The notes beneath the pieces were generated by a model. The model searched no databases. It saw only the letters and a program-made list of their open reading frames with translations, and was not told the DNA's origin. Positions 9,802-20,000 of a stretch of DNA of 64,000 bases are shown one piece after another. The DNA comes from BRH-c54 sp965284565 (GTDB lineage: Bacteria; Bacteroidota; Bacteroidia; Flavobacteriales_E; Vicingaceae), in the NCBI GenBank assembly GCA_965284565.1, contig OZ260100.1, positions 2,666,001 to 2,730,000 on the forward strand, written 5' to 3'. Made by a program: the position numbers and the translations under genes. The number at the start of each line of letters is the position of its first letter. The first letter of the stretch is position 1.

Positions 9802-11190
9802 TTACATGTGAATCACTTCGTCATAAGCAGCAGCTGCAGCTTCCATAACAGCTTCACTCATAGTTGGGTGAGGATGAACAGTTTTAATTAATTCGTGGCC
9901 TGTAGTTTCTAATTTCCTAACAGCTACTAATTCAGCAACCATTTCAGTTACATTGTAACCTATCATGTGTCCGCCTAACAATTCACCATATTTAGCATCA
10001 AAGATTAGTTTTACAAAACCATCTTTATGTCCAGCAGCACTTGCTTTTCCAGAAGCTGAGAATGGGAATTTACCTACTTTAACTTCATAACCTGCTTCTT
10101 TAGCAGCTTTTTCAGTCATACCAACAGAAGCAACTTCTGGAGAGCAGTAAGTACATCCAGGAATGTTTCCATAATCTAATGGTTCAACATGCATTCCTTT
10201 AATTTTTTCTACACAAATAATTCCTTCAGCAGAAGCTACGTGAGCTAAAGCTGGTCCAGGAACAACATCACCAATAGCAAAATACCCTGGAATGTTAGTT
10301 TGGTAGTAATCGTTCACAATAATTTTATCTTTGTCAGTTACAATGCCTACATCTTCTAAACCAATGTTTTCTATATTAGATTTAATACCAACAGCAGAAA
10401 GTACAATATCGCAGTCAATAATTTCTTCACCTTTTTTAGTTTTTACAGTTACTTTACAGCCTGTTCCTTTAGTGTCAACACTTTCTACAGATGAATTAGT
10501 CATTACTTTTAAACCTGCTTTTTTGAAAGAACGCTCTAATTGTTTAGAAACATCTTCATCCTCTAAAGGTACTATGTTAGGTAAGAACTCAACGATAGTT
10601 ACATCAACCCCCATAGCATTATAGAAGTAAGCAAACTCAGAACCTATAGCTCCTGAACCAACAACTACCATTTTTTTAGGTAATTTAGGTAAAGACATAG
10701 CTTCTCTGTATCCTATGATTTTTTTGCCATCTTGAGGTAAGTTTGGTAATTCTTTAGAACGAGCTCCTGTAGCAATAATGATGTTTGTTGCAGTGTATTC
10801 AGTAACTTTTTTGTCGTCACCAGTAACATCTACTTTTTTACCGGACTTAAGCTTAGCAGTACCTTTAATAACGTCAATTTTGTTCTTTTTCATTAAGAAC
10901 TGAATACCATTACTCATTCCGTTGGCAACTTCACGACTTCTTTTAATAATAGCAGGAAAGTCAGCATCAGCACCTTTAATGTTAATACCAAAATCTGAAG
11001 CATGGTTGATGTATTCAAAAACGCTAGCACTTTTAAGAAGGGCTTTAGTAGGGATACAACCCCAGTTCAAACAAATTCCTCCTAATTCTGCTTTTTCAAT
11101 AATGGCAGTTTTCATTCCCAATTGAGAAGCTCTGATAGCAGCAACATAGCCACCTGGACCACTTCCTACTACAATTAAATCGTAACTCAT
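9802..11190 (-). CDS. lpdA: dihydrolipoyl dehydrogenase (E3)
   Basis: FAD flavoprotein that reoxidises dihydrolipoamide in the pyruvate, 2-oxoglutarate or branched-chain dehydrogenase complexes. 462 residues. Visible: FAD site VVGSGPGGYVAA, redox disulfide GGICLNWGCIPTKA, NAD site VVGSGAIGSEFA, FAD contact AIGDVVPGP, and the C-terminal catalytic His-Glu pair in HPHPTMSE. It appears as a single-gene transcript ended by the strong hairpin at 9751-9780. Confidence 0.97.
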   Translation of the reverse strand: MSYDLIVVGSGPGGYVAAIRASQLGMKTAIIEKAELGGICLNWGCIPTKALLKSASVFEYINHASDFGINIKGADADFPAIIKRSREVANGMSNGIQFLMKKNKIDVIKGTAKLKSGKKVDVTGDDKKVTEYTATNIIIATGARSKELPNLPQDGKKIIGYREAMSLPKLPKKMVVVGSGAIGSEFAYFYNAMGVDVTIVEFLPNIVPLEDEDVSKQLERSFKKAGLKVMTNSSVESVDTKGTGCKVTVKTKKGEEIIDCDIVLSAVGIKSNIENIGLEDVGIVTDKDKIIVNDYYQTNIPGYFAIGDVVPGPALAHVASAEGIICVEKIKGMHVEPLDYGNIPGCTYCSPEVASVGMTEKAAKEAGYEVKVGKFPFSASGKASAAGHKDGFVKLIFDAKYGELLGGHMIGYNVTEMVAELVAVRKLETTGHELIKTVHPHPTMSEAVMEAAAAAYDEVIHM

Positions 11191-11299
11191 ATTTTTATTT
11201 TTTAGTTTAACTTAAATAGACTGCGAATTTAGGAAAAAGTTGATTGAAACTAAAAATAATATACTTAAATAATGAGATTGCTCTAATTGCTAGAAAGCC

Positions 11300-12082
11300 T
11301 TAATTCTTTGCAGTTGTATATAAATCGAGTTGTTTTTTTAGTTCTTCTTTAGAAATCATTCCATTATGTTTCCATTTTTCTTCTCCGTTTACAAAAAGAA
11401 TAAAAACAGGCACACCACTAATATCGTAAGCTTTTGCAACTTCTTTACTTTTGTCAATATCAATTCTATTAACTACAGCTTTGTCTGCATATTCCGTTTC
11501 AATTTCATCAATAACAGGAGCCATTTTTTTACATGGTGCACACCAAACAGTATGAAAGTCAACTAGGACAGGTTTGTCAGTAGTAATCATTGTTTTAAAA
11601 TCGGCTAAACTAATGGTTTGAATTTTTTCATCAGTAGTATTACTAGGAGCAGTTAATGGATAGTTATTATTTTCCCAAGCCATTGTGCCTCCATCTAGGT
11701 TATAAACTTTGTCAAACCCGTTTTTTTGAAGTAACTGAGCTGCTTGAGAACTTCTGCCACCAGATTTGCAATACACGTAAATGGTTTTGTCTTTTTGCAT
11801 CATGTTAATTTTGGCTTCAAAATCTTCATCATAAATATTGATGGTACTAGCATTTGGAATATGTCCATTAGCAACTTCTTCGGGAGTTCTAACATCTAAA
11901 ACAATTCCATCTTCTTTTTCTATTAATTCTTTAAAGGTAGCAGCATCCACATTTTTTATAAACTTTTCTGCTTGTGGAGCAGTTTGTTCAATAGGTGTTT
12001 CTTGTTTTGTGGTGTCTGTTTGACTGTTTCCGCAGCTGCTAAAAAGTACAGCTGAAATGATGATTAAACTTAGTTGTTTCAT
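11300..12082 (-). CDS. rhodanese-thioredoxin fusion lipoprotein
   Basis: 260 residues. A lipoprotein signal (LFSSC, Cys17) is followed by a rhodanese domain (about 43-145) with active-site Cys105 in VYCKSGGRS, and a thioredoxin domain (about 155-258) with WCAPC (Cys181/Cys184) and the cis-Pro in GVPVFI. Both active sites are intact. The protein should sit on the periplasmic side and couple sulfane-sulfur chemistry with disulfide chemistry; the physiological substrate is not known. No neighbour is clearly co-transcribed. Confidence 0.88.
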   Translation of the reverse strand: MKQLSLIIISAVLFSSCGNSQTDTTKQETPIEQTAPQAEKFIKNVDAATFKELIEKEDGIVLDVRTPEEVANGHIPNASTINIYDEDFEAKINMMQKDKTIYVYCKSGGRSSQAAQLLQKNGFDKVYNLDGGTMAWENNNYPLTAPSNTTDEKIQTISLADFKTMITTDKPVLVDFHTVWCAPCKKMAPVIDEIETEYADKAVVNRIDIDKSKEVAKAYDISGVPVFILFVNGEEKWKHNGMISKEELKKQLDLYTTAKN

Positions 12083-12166
12083 ATGTTTTTGTGGATTAAA
12101 AGTGTTTGCACGAAATTAAAAAATATCGTTAGCATTATGTTAGATAGTTTAAGATTAAATGGTAAA

Positions 12167-15100
12167 TTATCTTAATAAAGTTAAGGTACCTTTAAATGTT
12201 TCTGTTTTATCTGTTGTTATTTTGATGATGTAAAAATAAGTGCCTTCTGGACAAATTGCTCCAGAATTTGTTCTACCATTCCATGTAGCATTAACATCAG
12301 AGGTTTCATACATTAACATTCCCCAACGGTTATAAATTTGCATATCTAAATTGGTAACGCCTGTACTTTCAATAAAAAAGACATCGTTATTCCCATCATT
12401 ATTTGGACTAAACACATTAGGAATAGTAAAGGATACAGGGATTTCTAAACAAGAATCTACAACAATATAGTTATTCATGGTAATAGTATCAGCTCCAAAA
12501 GCATTGCTTACAAAAAGTGTTACATTATAAGCTCCTGTTGAATCATAACAAATTCCTTGTGGATGTTGTAGGGTAGAAGTAGCAGGTGAAGCTCCTTCAA
12601 ATAACCAGAACCAAGACGTAGGAGTGTTAGTACTTAAATCGGTGAAATCAACGCAATCGTTTATACAAATAGCTGTATTAGTTGTATTTAAGTTTGCTGT
12701 AGGTATGCCGCAACTAACAACAGAAACCGTTACACTATCTTGATCTTGACAGCCATTTATGTCAATTCCTGTTACTATATATGTTGTTGTAGATGTTGGT
12801 GTAACCGTTTGAGATGGTCCCATTACAATAGTGTTACTCCATGAATACATATTAGCCCCTGAAGCGGAAATAGTTGCAGCACTACCATTACAGATGGTGG
12901 TGTCGTTACTAGCTACCACTGTAGGAAGAGGATTAACCGTAATAAAGTTACTTATAAAGATAGAATCAGAACCAGTAGAATTAGTAGCTACAAGAGCGAC
13001 ATCAAAAGTTCCGGCAGTGGGGTAACAAATATTTGTTGGGTTTTGTTGTGATGATGTAGGAGTAGAGGAACCAAAAAAGTGCCATGACCAACTAGTAGGA
13101 ATACTTGAACTTAAATCAGTAAAATTAATACATTCATTCATACAAATAGTAGAATCTGTAGCACTAAAACTAGCTGTAGGAGCTGTTCCGCAATTGGTAA
13201 TAGTAACAATTACATTGTCTATATTTTGACATCCATTAGCATCCGTACCTGTAACCACATAAGTGGTAGTTGTAGTTGGGTTAACTGTGTGTGATTGTCC
13301 AGCACCTAAGCCATTATCCCAAGAATAAGAACTAGCTCCCGAAGCGGAAATAGTTGCAGAATTGCCATTACAAATAGTAGTGTCGTTATTTGCAACTACT
13401 GTAGGAAGTGGATTAACAGTAATGAAATTACTCATATAAATAGAGTCAGAACCAGCAGAATTAGTAGCGACAAGAGCCACATCAAAAGTTCCAGCAGTTG
13501 GGTAACAAATATTTGTTGGATTTTGTTGTGATGAAGTAGGAGTAGAGGAACCAAAAAAGTACCACGACCATCCCGTAGGAATACTTGAACTTAGATCAGT
13601 AAAATTAATACACTCATTAATACAAATAGTAGAATCTGAAGCACTAAAACTAGCTGTAGGAGGTGTTCCACAATTGGTAACTGTAATAATTACATTATCT
13701 GTATTCTGACAACCATTAGCATCCGTACCAGTAACAATATAAGTAGTATTTATTGTTGGATTAACTGAATGTGATTGTCCAGCACCTAAGCCGTTATCCC
13801 AAGAGTAAGAACTAGCCCCAGAAGCAGAAATAGTTGCAGAACCACCATTACAAATAGTAGTATCATTACTTGCAACAACAGTAGGAAGTGGATTAACAGT
13901 AATAATTACATTATCTGTATTCTGACAACCATTAGCATCAGTACCAGTAACAATATAAGTGGTAGTTGTTGTCGGGTTAACCGTGTGCGATTGTCCAGCA
14001 CCTAAACCATTATCCCAAGTATAAGAACTTGCCCCCGAAGCAGAGATAGTTGCAGCACTTCCATTACAAATAGTAGTGTCATTACTTGCTACAACAGTAG
14101 GAAGTGGATTAACAATAATAACAACATTATCTGTATTCTGACAACCATTAGCATCTGTTCCAGTAACAATATAAGTAGTGCTTGTTGTAGGATTAACTGA
14201 ATGTGATTGTCCAGCTCCTAAACCATTATCCCAAGTATAAGTGCTAGCTCCCGAAGCAGAAATAGTTGCAGAACCACCATTACAGATAGTAGTGTCGTTA
14301 CTGGCAACCACTGTAGGAAGTGGATTAACAGTAATAAAGTTACTCATAAAGATAGAGTCAGTACCATTAGTGTTGCTTACTACAAGAGCAACGTCAAAAG
14401 TTCCAGCAGTTGGATAACAAATATTAGTTGGGTTTTGTTGTGATGAAGTAGGAGTAGAAGATCCAAAAAAGTGCCATGACCAACTGGTAGGTGTTCCTAT
14501 GCTTAAATCATTAAAGCTAATACAATCATTAATACATATTGTAGAATCGGAAGCACTAAAACTAGCAACAGGAAAATTACAAGGAACAACATAAGCTGTT
14601 ACGGGAATTAAATATGGTGACGGACAAGCTCTTACCCAATAAGTTGTGTTAGCAGTTAATATAGGAGTTGTAAAGTTTGCCCCAGTATTTACTAAATTGC
14701 CATTAAATTCAGCATCAAACCATTCTATGGTTGTTCCACTTGGAGCTGTCCCTGTTAAGGAAGCGTTTAATGTAGCACTTGAATTACTACATGTAGAATC
14801 ATTATTCACGATAATATCAAAACTATTGATGGTCTCATTTGGTAAACCAACACCACCCATAGTAGCTCCATTAGGAGGAAATTGAGATACAAAAGGTGAA
14901 TTGGTAACACCATTCATTCCTCCATTTGCAAACCGGTTAGGTGTCCCTGCTGAAATAGCAATATAGCCACCACCACCTCCACCGCCAGGCCCCTCTCCTT
15001 CGTCAATACTAGCAAAAACACCAGCAAGCAAAAATTGATTGCCTCCATTTCCGCCATTAGCAGCAATACTGTCTGTAACGGTTACATTTCCTGTAGTTTT

Positions 15101-16417
15101 TAAAATGATGGCACCGCCACCACCAGCACCTCCGGGAGCATCACCTCCGGCAAGTTGTCCAAAACCGGCACTTCCCGGATTAATATCTACACCATTAGCT
15201 CCATGAGCAATAATTTTTCCAGCACCTGTAATATCAGCATAGGTAGATAAGAAAATAATTCCACCACCATTTCCACCATCTGTAGCATAAGCGTTATCTC
15301 CATCTCCGGCACCACCACCGCCTCCCATAAATATTTTTCCGGTAGAGTAATCTAATGGTCTTCCACCAAGCCCACCTGCTATTCGTCTATTATCACCGCC
15401 CCAATTTGTATTACCTGGAGCTTCAGTTAATTCATTTCTATCATTTCTTAAAATAGAGTATCCACCTCTCCCTCCTCCAGAAGACGTTGTTGTTGAAGAT
15501 AAAATTGGTTCTAAATTCCAAGCAGTAATGTAGTTAGCATTGCTGATATCAGGGTTTCCAACACCATCATTCCAATTATTTATGTTACCAGCGTTGGCAC
15601 CACCACCACCACCTGCATTATGTGCATTTCCGCCACCACCTGCATTGGCTGCAGCACCTCTACAATAACCAGCACCTCCTGCATTAAATGTAGCATAAAT
15701 ACTTTGATCTCCAGCAATTCCTTCACCTTTTTCAGCTCCTTCTGCCTGGTTAGCATCAGCATATCTTAATCCACCATAAACAGTAGAAAAAGAAGATGTT
15801 AATGCGGTTCCACCCCTAAACCCTAATCCGGTAACATCAATTTTACCACCAGCATTTATAGTGGTTTGACCTAAAACTTCTACAGCTAAAACACCTCCAC
15901 TAGTAGCATTCCAAGCAGTTGCTGTTAAGTTTCCCCCATTATTAATAGTAAGGGTAGTATATCTAGGTACTCTAATTATTAAAACCCTACCACTAGCTGT
16001 ATAATTCAAAGATAATGGACAATCTAAATTGATGGTTGTTGCATTTGGCACACTAGTAACTTGAACTAATTCATAATTCCCTGCATTATTATAATTAGTA
16101 ATCCTTCCCCAAGTGGTATAAAATTTTGATGAATTAATATTTGGACTAGCAATAGTATCTTCAACAGAAGCTCCTTGAACTTGATAAATCATTATTAAAT
16201 CGCCTTGAGCAAGCGGATTACTAAAGTTGGTTGATAAAGCACTGTTTGTAACTGTTATACTTGTAGCTCCAGCATTAGCATCAGCAGTTAGCATAGTATA
16301 AGCATTTACTACTTCTGTTGTGGAAACAATTTTAGCTCCATCTTTTCCTCTTTGAGCAAAAGAAATAGCTACTATAAAAGAGAATAGAATAAATATTATT
16401 AGCCTTTTTAATATCAT
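12167..16417 (-). CDS. giant T9SS-secreted adhesin-like protein with PKD/Ig-like repeats
   Basis: 1416 residues with a signal peptide (about 1-21, ending SFAQ). The N-terminal 500 residues are Gly/Asn-rich with many GGGGG runs. They are followed by nine repeat domains of two kinds: PKD-like (A: TASFSASDSTICIN...) and Ig-like (B: PLPTVVASNDTTICN...), in the order A-B-B-B-A-B-A-B-A, about residues 610-1300. The C-terminus (FSPNNDGNNDVF, YNRWG, EGTYFYII) is the gliding-motility-associated type B sorting domain, so the protein should leave through the type IX secretion system. The B repeats are nearly identical, a sign of recent internal duplication. Probably a surface adhesin or matrix protein; the ligand is unknown. 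Confidence 0.88.
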   Translation of the reverse strand: MILKRLIIFILFSFIVAISFAQRGKDGAKIVSTTEVVNAYTMLTADANAGATSITVTNSALSTNFSNPLAQGDLIMIYQVQGASVEDTIASPNINSSKFYTTWGRITNYNNAGNYELVQVTSVPNATTINLDCPLSLNYTASGRVLIIRVPRYTTLTINNGGNLTATAWNATSGGVLAVEVLGQTTINAGGKIDVTGLGFRGGTALTSSFSTVYGGLRYADANQAEGAEKGEGIAGDQSIYATFNAGGAGYCRGAAANAGGGGNAHNAGGGGGANAGNINNWNDGVGNPDISNANYITAWNLEPILSSTTTSSGGGRGGYSILRNDRNELTEAPGNTNWGGDNRRIAGGLGGRPLDYSTGKIFMGGGGGAGDGDNAYATDGGNGGGIIFLSTYADITGAGKIIAHGANGVDINPGSAGFGQLAGGDAPGGAGGGGAIILKTTGNVTVTDSIAANGGNGGNQFLLAGVFASIDEGEGPGGGGGGGYIAISAGTPNRFANGGMNGVTNSPFVSQFPPNGATMGGVGLPNETINSFDIIVNNDSTCSNSSATLNASLTGTAPSGTTIEWFDAEFNGNLVNTGANFTTPILTANTTYWVRACPSPYLIPVTAYVVPCNFPVASFSASDSTICINDCISFNDLSIGTPTSWSWHFFGSSTPTSSQQNPTNICYPTAGTFDVALVVSNTNGTDSIFMSNFITVNPLPTVVASNDTTICNGGSATISASGASTYTWDNGLGAGQSHSVNPTTSTTYIVTGTDANGCQNTDNVVIIVNPLPTVVASNDTTICNGSAATISASGASSYTWDNGLGAGQSHTVNPTTTTTYIVTGTDANGCQNTDNVIITVNPLPTVVASNDTTICNGGSATISASGASSYSWDNGLGAGQSHSVNPTINTTYIVTGTDANGCQNTDNVIITVTNCGTPPTASFSASDSTICINECINFTDLSSSIPTGWSWYFFGSSTPTSSQQNPTNICYPTAGTFDVALVATNSAGSDSIYMSNFITVNPLPTVVANNDTTICNGNSATISASGASSYSWDNGLGAGQSHTVNPTTTTTYVVTGTDANGCQNIDNVIVTITNCGTAPTASFSATDSTICMNECINFTDLSSSIPTSWSWHFFGSSTPTSSQQNPTNICYPTAGTFDVALVATNSTGSDSIFISNFITVNPLPTVVASNDTTICNGSAATISASGANMYSWSNTIVMGPSQTVTPTSTTTYIVTGIDINGCQDQDSVTVSVVSCGIPTANLNTTNTAICINDCVDFTDLSTNTPTSWFWLFEGASPATSTLQHPQGICYDSTGAYNVTLFVSNAFGADTITMNNYIVVDSCLEIPVSFTIPNVFSPNNDGNNDVFFIESTGVTNLDMQIYNRWGMLMYETSDVNATWNGRTNSGAICPEGTYFYIIKITTDKTETFKGTLTLLR
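12680..14560 (-). repeat. tandem/interleaved intragenic repeats encoding PKD and Ig-like domains
   Basis: Within the giant T9SS gene two units alternate. The longer unit (about 250 bp, PKD-like) and the shorter one (about 215 bp, Ig-like) recur with high DNA identity, for example the repeated plus-strand string ACAACAGTAGGAAGTGGATT and close variants. Such near-identical units can recombine, so repeat number may vary between strains and this part of an assembly may collapse. Confidence 0.85.
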
Positions 16418-16538
16418 GTTAGGTTTTTGAATTATACAACAATAAAGACTACTTAAACTCTTTAAAAGTTGCTTAAAAAAATAAAAACACCAAATATAAG
16501 AGGATAGTTTAGCTAAATGAAATAAAATATTACTTCTT

Positions 16539-17627
16539 TTATTGTGTTCCTAACTTTGCTAATAATTGGTAATGGCTTTTTAATGCCCCAAAAAAAGTTG
16601 GATTGGAATAATAAGGTAATTGAAATTCTTGGGCAGTTTCTCTAACTATTTTTGAGATTTTTCTGTAGTGTACATGACAAATATTTGGAAATAAATGATG
16701 TTCAATTTGAAAGTTTAACCCACCAACAAACCAAGATAAAATTCTATTTTTCTCTGCAAAGTTTGCTGTAGTATATAACTGATGAACAGCCCAATTGTTT
16801 TCTATATTTCCGCTATCATCAGGAAGAGGAAAAGAGGTTTCGTTAACTACATGTGCTGCTTGAAAAATTGTTGATAGAATTAATCCACAAACATAGTGCA
16901 TTACGAAGTAAAAAATTAAAGTTAGCCACCATTGTTGGCTAGCAAAAATTAATGGTATAACTAAAATTTGTAAGAAGTAAAGTGCTTTAACTATTACTAA
17001 GTTTAAATAAGCTTTTTTATAAGTCACTCCTTGGGTTTTCAATAAGTCCATTTTATGGTATCTTCTTAGTTGAATGAAATCTTTTTTCAAAGACCAAGAA
17101 ACAGTTAATAAACCATATAAAAACCAAGCATAATATTTTTGAAAGCGATGGGCTTTATATTTTTTTTGATGTATTGAAAATCGCATTAAACCTCCGGAAT
17201 CCAAATCTTCATCATGATCATGAATATTAGTAAAAGAATGGTGTAACACGTTGTGTTGAATTCTCCAATTAATATAACTTCCTCCAACTAAGTTGATTAA
17301 ATAACCAAGTGATTTGTTGGTTTTTTTGTTTTTTGAATATACATCATGATTGGCATCGTGCATAATGGACAAACCTATACCAGCCATTCCTGTCCCCATA
17401 ATTATCCAAAGTAGTAATACTACTAGGTTACTCTCGAAAACATTAAAAACCACTAAAAAATAAGGTACTAAATATAGTAACAACATAAAAATGGTTTTAA
17501 TAACCATGTTGCTATTTCCAAATCTTGAAATGTTGTTGGATTTAAAATAGAGATTTACTCTCTTTCTTAATTCTCTAATAAATTCGGATTGATTGTTTGG
17601 ATTAAACTTTACTCCTTCGGTATGCAT
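16539..17627 (-). CDS. membrane fatty acid (acyl-CoA) desaturase
   Basis: 362 residues with four hydrophobic segments and three histidine boxes for the di-iron site: HDANHD (His90/His94), HNVLHH (His125/His129/His130) and QIEHHLFP near residue 310. The glutamine in the third box is typical of front-end desaturases, but the cytochrome b5 domain of those enzymes is missing, so electrons must come from a separate carrier. It introduces a double bond in membrane fatty acids; the position cannot be told from sequence. A single gene between the T9SS protein and yebC. Confidence 0.9.
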   Translation of the reverse strand: MHTEGVKFNPNNQSEFIRELRKRVNLYFKSNNISRFGNSNMVIKTIFMLLLYLVPYFLVVFNVFESNLVVLLLWIIMGTGMAGIGLSIMHDANHDVYSKNKKTNKSLGYLINLVGGSYINWRIQHNVLHHSFTNIHDHDEDLDSGGLMRFSIHQKKYKAHRFQKYYAWFLYGLLTVSWSLKKDFIQLRRYHKMDLLKTQGVTYKKAYLNLVIVKALYFLQILVIPLIFASQQWWLTLIFYFVMHYVCGLILSTIFQAAHVVNETSFPLPDDSGNIENNWAVHQLYTTANFAEKNRILSWFVGGLNFQIEHHLFPNICHVHYRKISKIVRETAQEFQLPYYSNPTFFGALKSHYQLLAKLGTQ

Positions 17628-17678
17628 GTAATATTATAAAAATTGAAATGCAAAGATACGAAATCTTTAATCAAATTA

Positions 17679-18398
17679 TCAATCTTCTGATTCATCCATG
17701 GTATGATATACATTTTGTACATCATCGTCCTCTTCAATTTTTTCGAGCAATTTTTCTATATCTGCCTTTTGTTCAGGAGTTAATTTTTTTGTAACCTGTG
17801 GAATTCTTTCAAATCCAGAAGATAAAATTTCTATGTTTTTTTCTTCAAAATATTTTTGAATGGAGCCAAAATTTTCAAAAGGAGCGTATATAATTATACC
17901 GTCTTCGTCTTCAAAAACTTCTTCTGCACCGTAATCAATCAATTCAAGTTCTAATTCTTCAACATCAAGTTCTGATTTTTCTACTCTAAAGTTGCACGTA
18001 TGGTCAAACATAAAGATTACAGAGCCTGACACACCTAAGCTTCCATCACATTTGTTGAAATAACTTCTAATATTAGCAACAGTTCTATTGTTGTTGTCTG
18101 TTGCAGTTTCTACTAAAACAGCAATTCCATGTGGACCGTATCCTTCCAATATAACTTCTTTATAATCAGAAACATCTTTTGAAGTAGCTTTTTTTATAGC
18201 TCTTTCAACATTATCCATTGGCATATTAGCTGCTTTGGCATTTTGGATAACAGCCCTTAATCGAGAGTTTGCTTCAGGGTCGGGGCCACCATCTTTAATA
18301 GCAATTACAATGTCTTTACCAATTCTAGAAAAAGTACGGGCCATTTGTCCCCATCTTTTAAACTTTCTTGCTTTTCTAAATTCAAAAGCTCTTCCCAT
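17679..18398 (-). CDS. yebC: YebC/PmpR family protein
   Basis: 239 residues, full family length. N-terminal MGRAFEFRKARKFKRWGQMA and the block DPEANSRLRAVIQNAKAANM match the Bacteroidota form of YebC, as does NNRTVANIRS. The family has been described as a DNA-binding regulator and more recently as a factor that helps ribosomes through polyproline stretches; which role applies here is not visible. The C-terminus is acidic. It lies 45 nt after the deoxynucleoside kinase gene on the same strand. Confidence 0.93.
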   Translation of the reverse strand: MGRAFEFRKARKFKRWGQMARTFSRIGKDIVIAIKDGGPDPEANSRLRAVIQNAKAANMPMDNVERAIKKATSKDVSDYKEVILEGYGPHGIAVLVETATDNNNRTVANIRSYFNKCDGSLGVSGSVIFMFDHTCNFRVEKSELDVEELELELIDYGAEEVFEDEDGIIIYAPFENFGSIQKYFEEKNIEILSSGFERIPQVTKKLTPEQKADIEKLLEKIEEDDDVQNVYHTMDESED

Positions 18399-18443
18399 GA
18401 TTTAAAAAATTAAATTTTGTTTTTGAAATATTGTTAATTGAAT

Positions 18444-19067
18444 TTATTTATTTTCAAATAATCCGTGCAATTCTGCATCTATAGAATTAATGATAGTACC
18501 TAAATCCTCAGCTTTTTCAGAAAAATTATTATTATCTACATCAACAATTAAAAGTTTGCCCTGATCGTAAGTAGAAATCCATGCCTCATATCTTTCATTT
18601 AAACGCTTTAGGTAATCTAATCTAATACTTTCTTCATAATCTCTACCTCTTTTTTGTATTTGATTAACTAAAGTTGGCACAGATGCTCTAAGGTAAATTA
18701 ATAAATCAGGAGGAGTAATAAAACTTTCTTGAAGTTTAAATAAAGAAAAATAAGTTTCAAAATCTCTAGTAGTCATTAAGCCCATAGAGTGTAAGTTAGG
18801 AGCAAAAATGTAAGCATCTTCATAAGTTGTTCTATCCTGAATAACTGTTTTTTTTCCTTTTCTAATTTCTTGAATTTTACTGATACGGCTAGTCATGTAG
18901 TACACTTGCAGATTAAATGACCAACGTTGCATGTCGTTATAAAAATCATTCAAATAAGGGTTGTCATCAACATCTTCAAAATGCGGTTCCCACTTATAAT
19001 GTTTTGCTAATTGAGTAGTTAAAGTAGTTTTACCGGAACCTATGTTCCCTGCTATTGATATTAACAT
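18444..19067 (-). CDS. deoxynucleoside kinase
   Basis: 207 residues with P-loop GNIGSGKTT (7-15), the substrate segment MQRWSFNLQVYY and the catalytic/LID region QDRTTYEDAYIF and KRGRDYEESI. This is the dAK/dGK/dNK family, which phosphorylates salvaged deoxynucleosides. Base specificity cannot be assigned. It is probably co-transcribed with yebC downstream. Confidence 0.9.
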   Translation of the reverse strand: MLISIAGNIGSGKTTLTTQLAKHYKWEPHFEDVDDNPYLNDFYNDMQRWSFNLQVYYMTSRISKIQEIRKGKKTVIQDRTTYEDAYIFAPNLHSMGLMTTRDFETYFSLFKLQESFITPPDLLIYLRASVPTLVNQIQKRGRDYEESIRLDYLKRLNERYEAWISTYDQGKLLIVDVDNNNFSEKAEDLGTIINSIDAELHGLFENK

Positions 19068-19135
19068 AAATTTTAGTTTCTGTTATTGCGGTTAAAAGTA
19101 CAAAAATAGAAGTTTTTATAAGCTATTTTTATTCT

Positions 19136-19927
19136 TTAATTGATTTTATCAATAAGAAGTTCATTTTTTTTGGTTTGAAGGTAAATGTATTTTCCCTCAA
19201 CCCTAACAGATTTTATAGGTTCTTCTGTTGATAATTCATATTTTTTAATCTCTAAAGTAAAAAAATCATAAGTCATTACAGAACTATCTTCTGATATATA
19301 GATGATAAATTTTTCTTTAACTTGAAAAGTATTTAAGCCATAAATAGGGATGGTTTTGATATAAGTACCAAAATTATCGAATACTAGAATGCCATTTTTA
19401 GGATCGTTTAGATAAACTTGGTTGTTGTGTTCTACTAAAAAATTAGGCTGGATATTTTTATTAAGTAAGTTGCTTAAGTTGGCTGAAGTATTAGATGTGG
19501 TTAAGTCTTGATTTTTTCTAATCAATTCAAACCTTAATGGATTGTAATACCACATACCGTTGTTGTAAGAACGACAAACTAAAGAAGTTTCTTCTAAATT
19601 TAGTTGTGTTAAATCTATAATGTTTGAAGTAGGAGAGAGGGTGTTGTCTAAGATTAATATTTTTGTAAAGTCTCTAAAATAGACAATGATTTTTAATGGG
19701 GTACTAGCATCAATGCTAGAAATTTTTCCTAGTAAATTGTTGCTATAAGTGTATTGAAGTTCCCCTTTTATATTGAACTTCTTTATTTCAACATCATTAA
19801 CATCGTAATAATTTCCAAATTGGTCGGTAGTAAAAGTAGCTCCTTTTAGAGGAAGTTTTTTAGGTTGACTAAACAATACAAGCGTTGAGAATGTTAGTAC
19901 GATAAGTATTGTTATTTGTTTGTTCAT
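19136..19927 (-). CDS. secreted protein of unknown function, beta-propeller-like
   Basis: 263 residues with a signal peptide (MNKQITILIVLTFSTLVLFS). The mature part has repeated short beta strands spaced by turns (DQFGNYYDVNDVEIKKFN, LFVDNFGTYIKTIP-like phrases), as in proteins that evaluate a display of strings against a propeller. No catalytic motif. I do not recognise a named family. It lies between the nucleoside kinase gene and the GH3 gene, all minus strand. Confidence 0.7.
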   Translation of the reverse strand: MNKQITILIVLTFSTLVLFSQPKKLPLKGATFTTDQFGNYYDVNDVEIKKFNIKGELQYTYSNNLLGKISSIDASTPLKIIVYFRDFTKILILDNTLSPTSNIIDLTQLNLEETSLVCRSYNNGMWYYNPLRFELIRKNQDLTTSNTSANLSNLLNKNIQPNFLVEHNNQVYLNDPKNGILVFDNFGTYIKTIPIYGLNTFQVKEKFIIYISEDSSVMTYDFFTLEIKKYELSTEEPIKSVRVEGKYIYLQTKKNELLIDKIN

Positions 19928-20000
19928 AATATTTGTATGGGTTGAATGTTTAAGAAGCTCTAAAATTATACCATTTTTTGGAATATAAAAACGGATGTAA

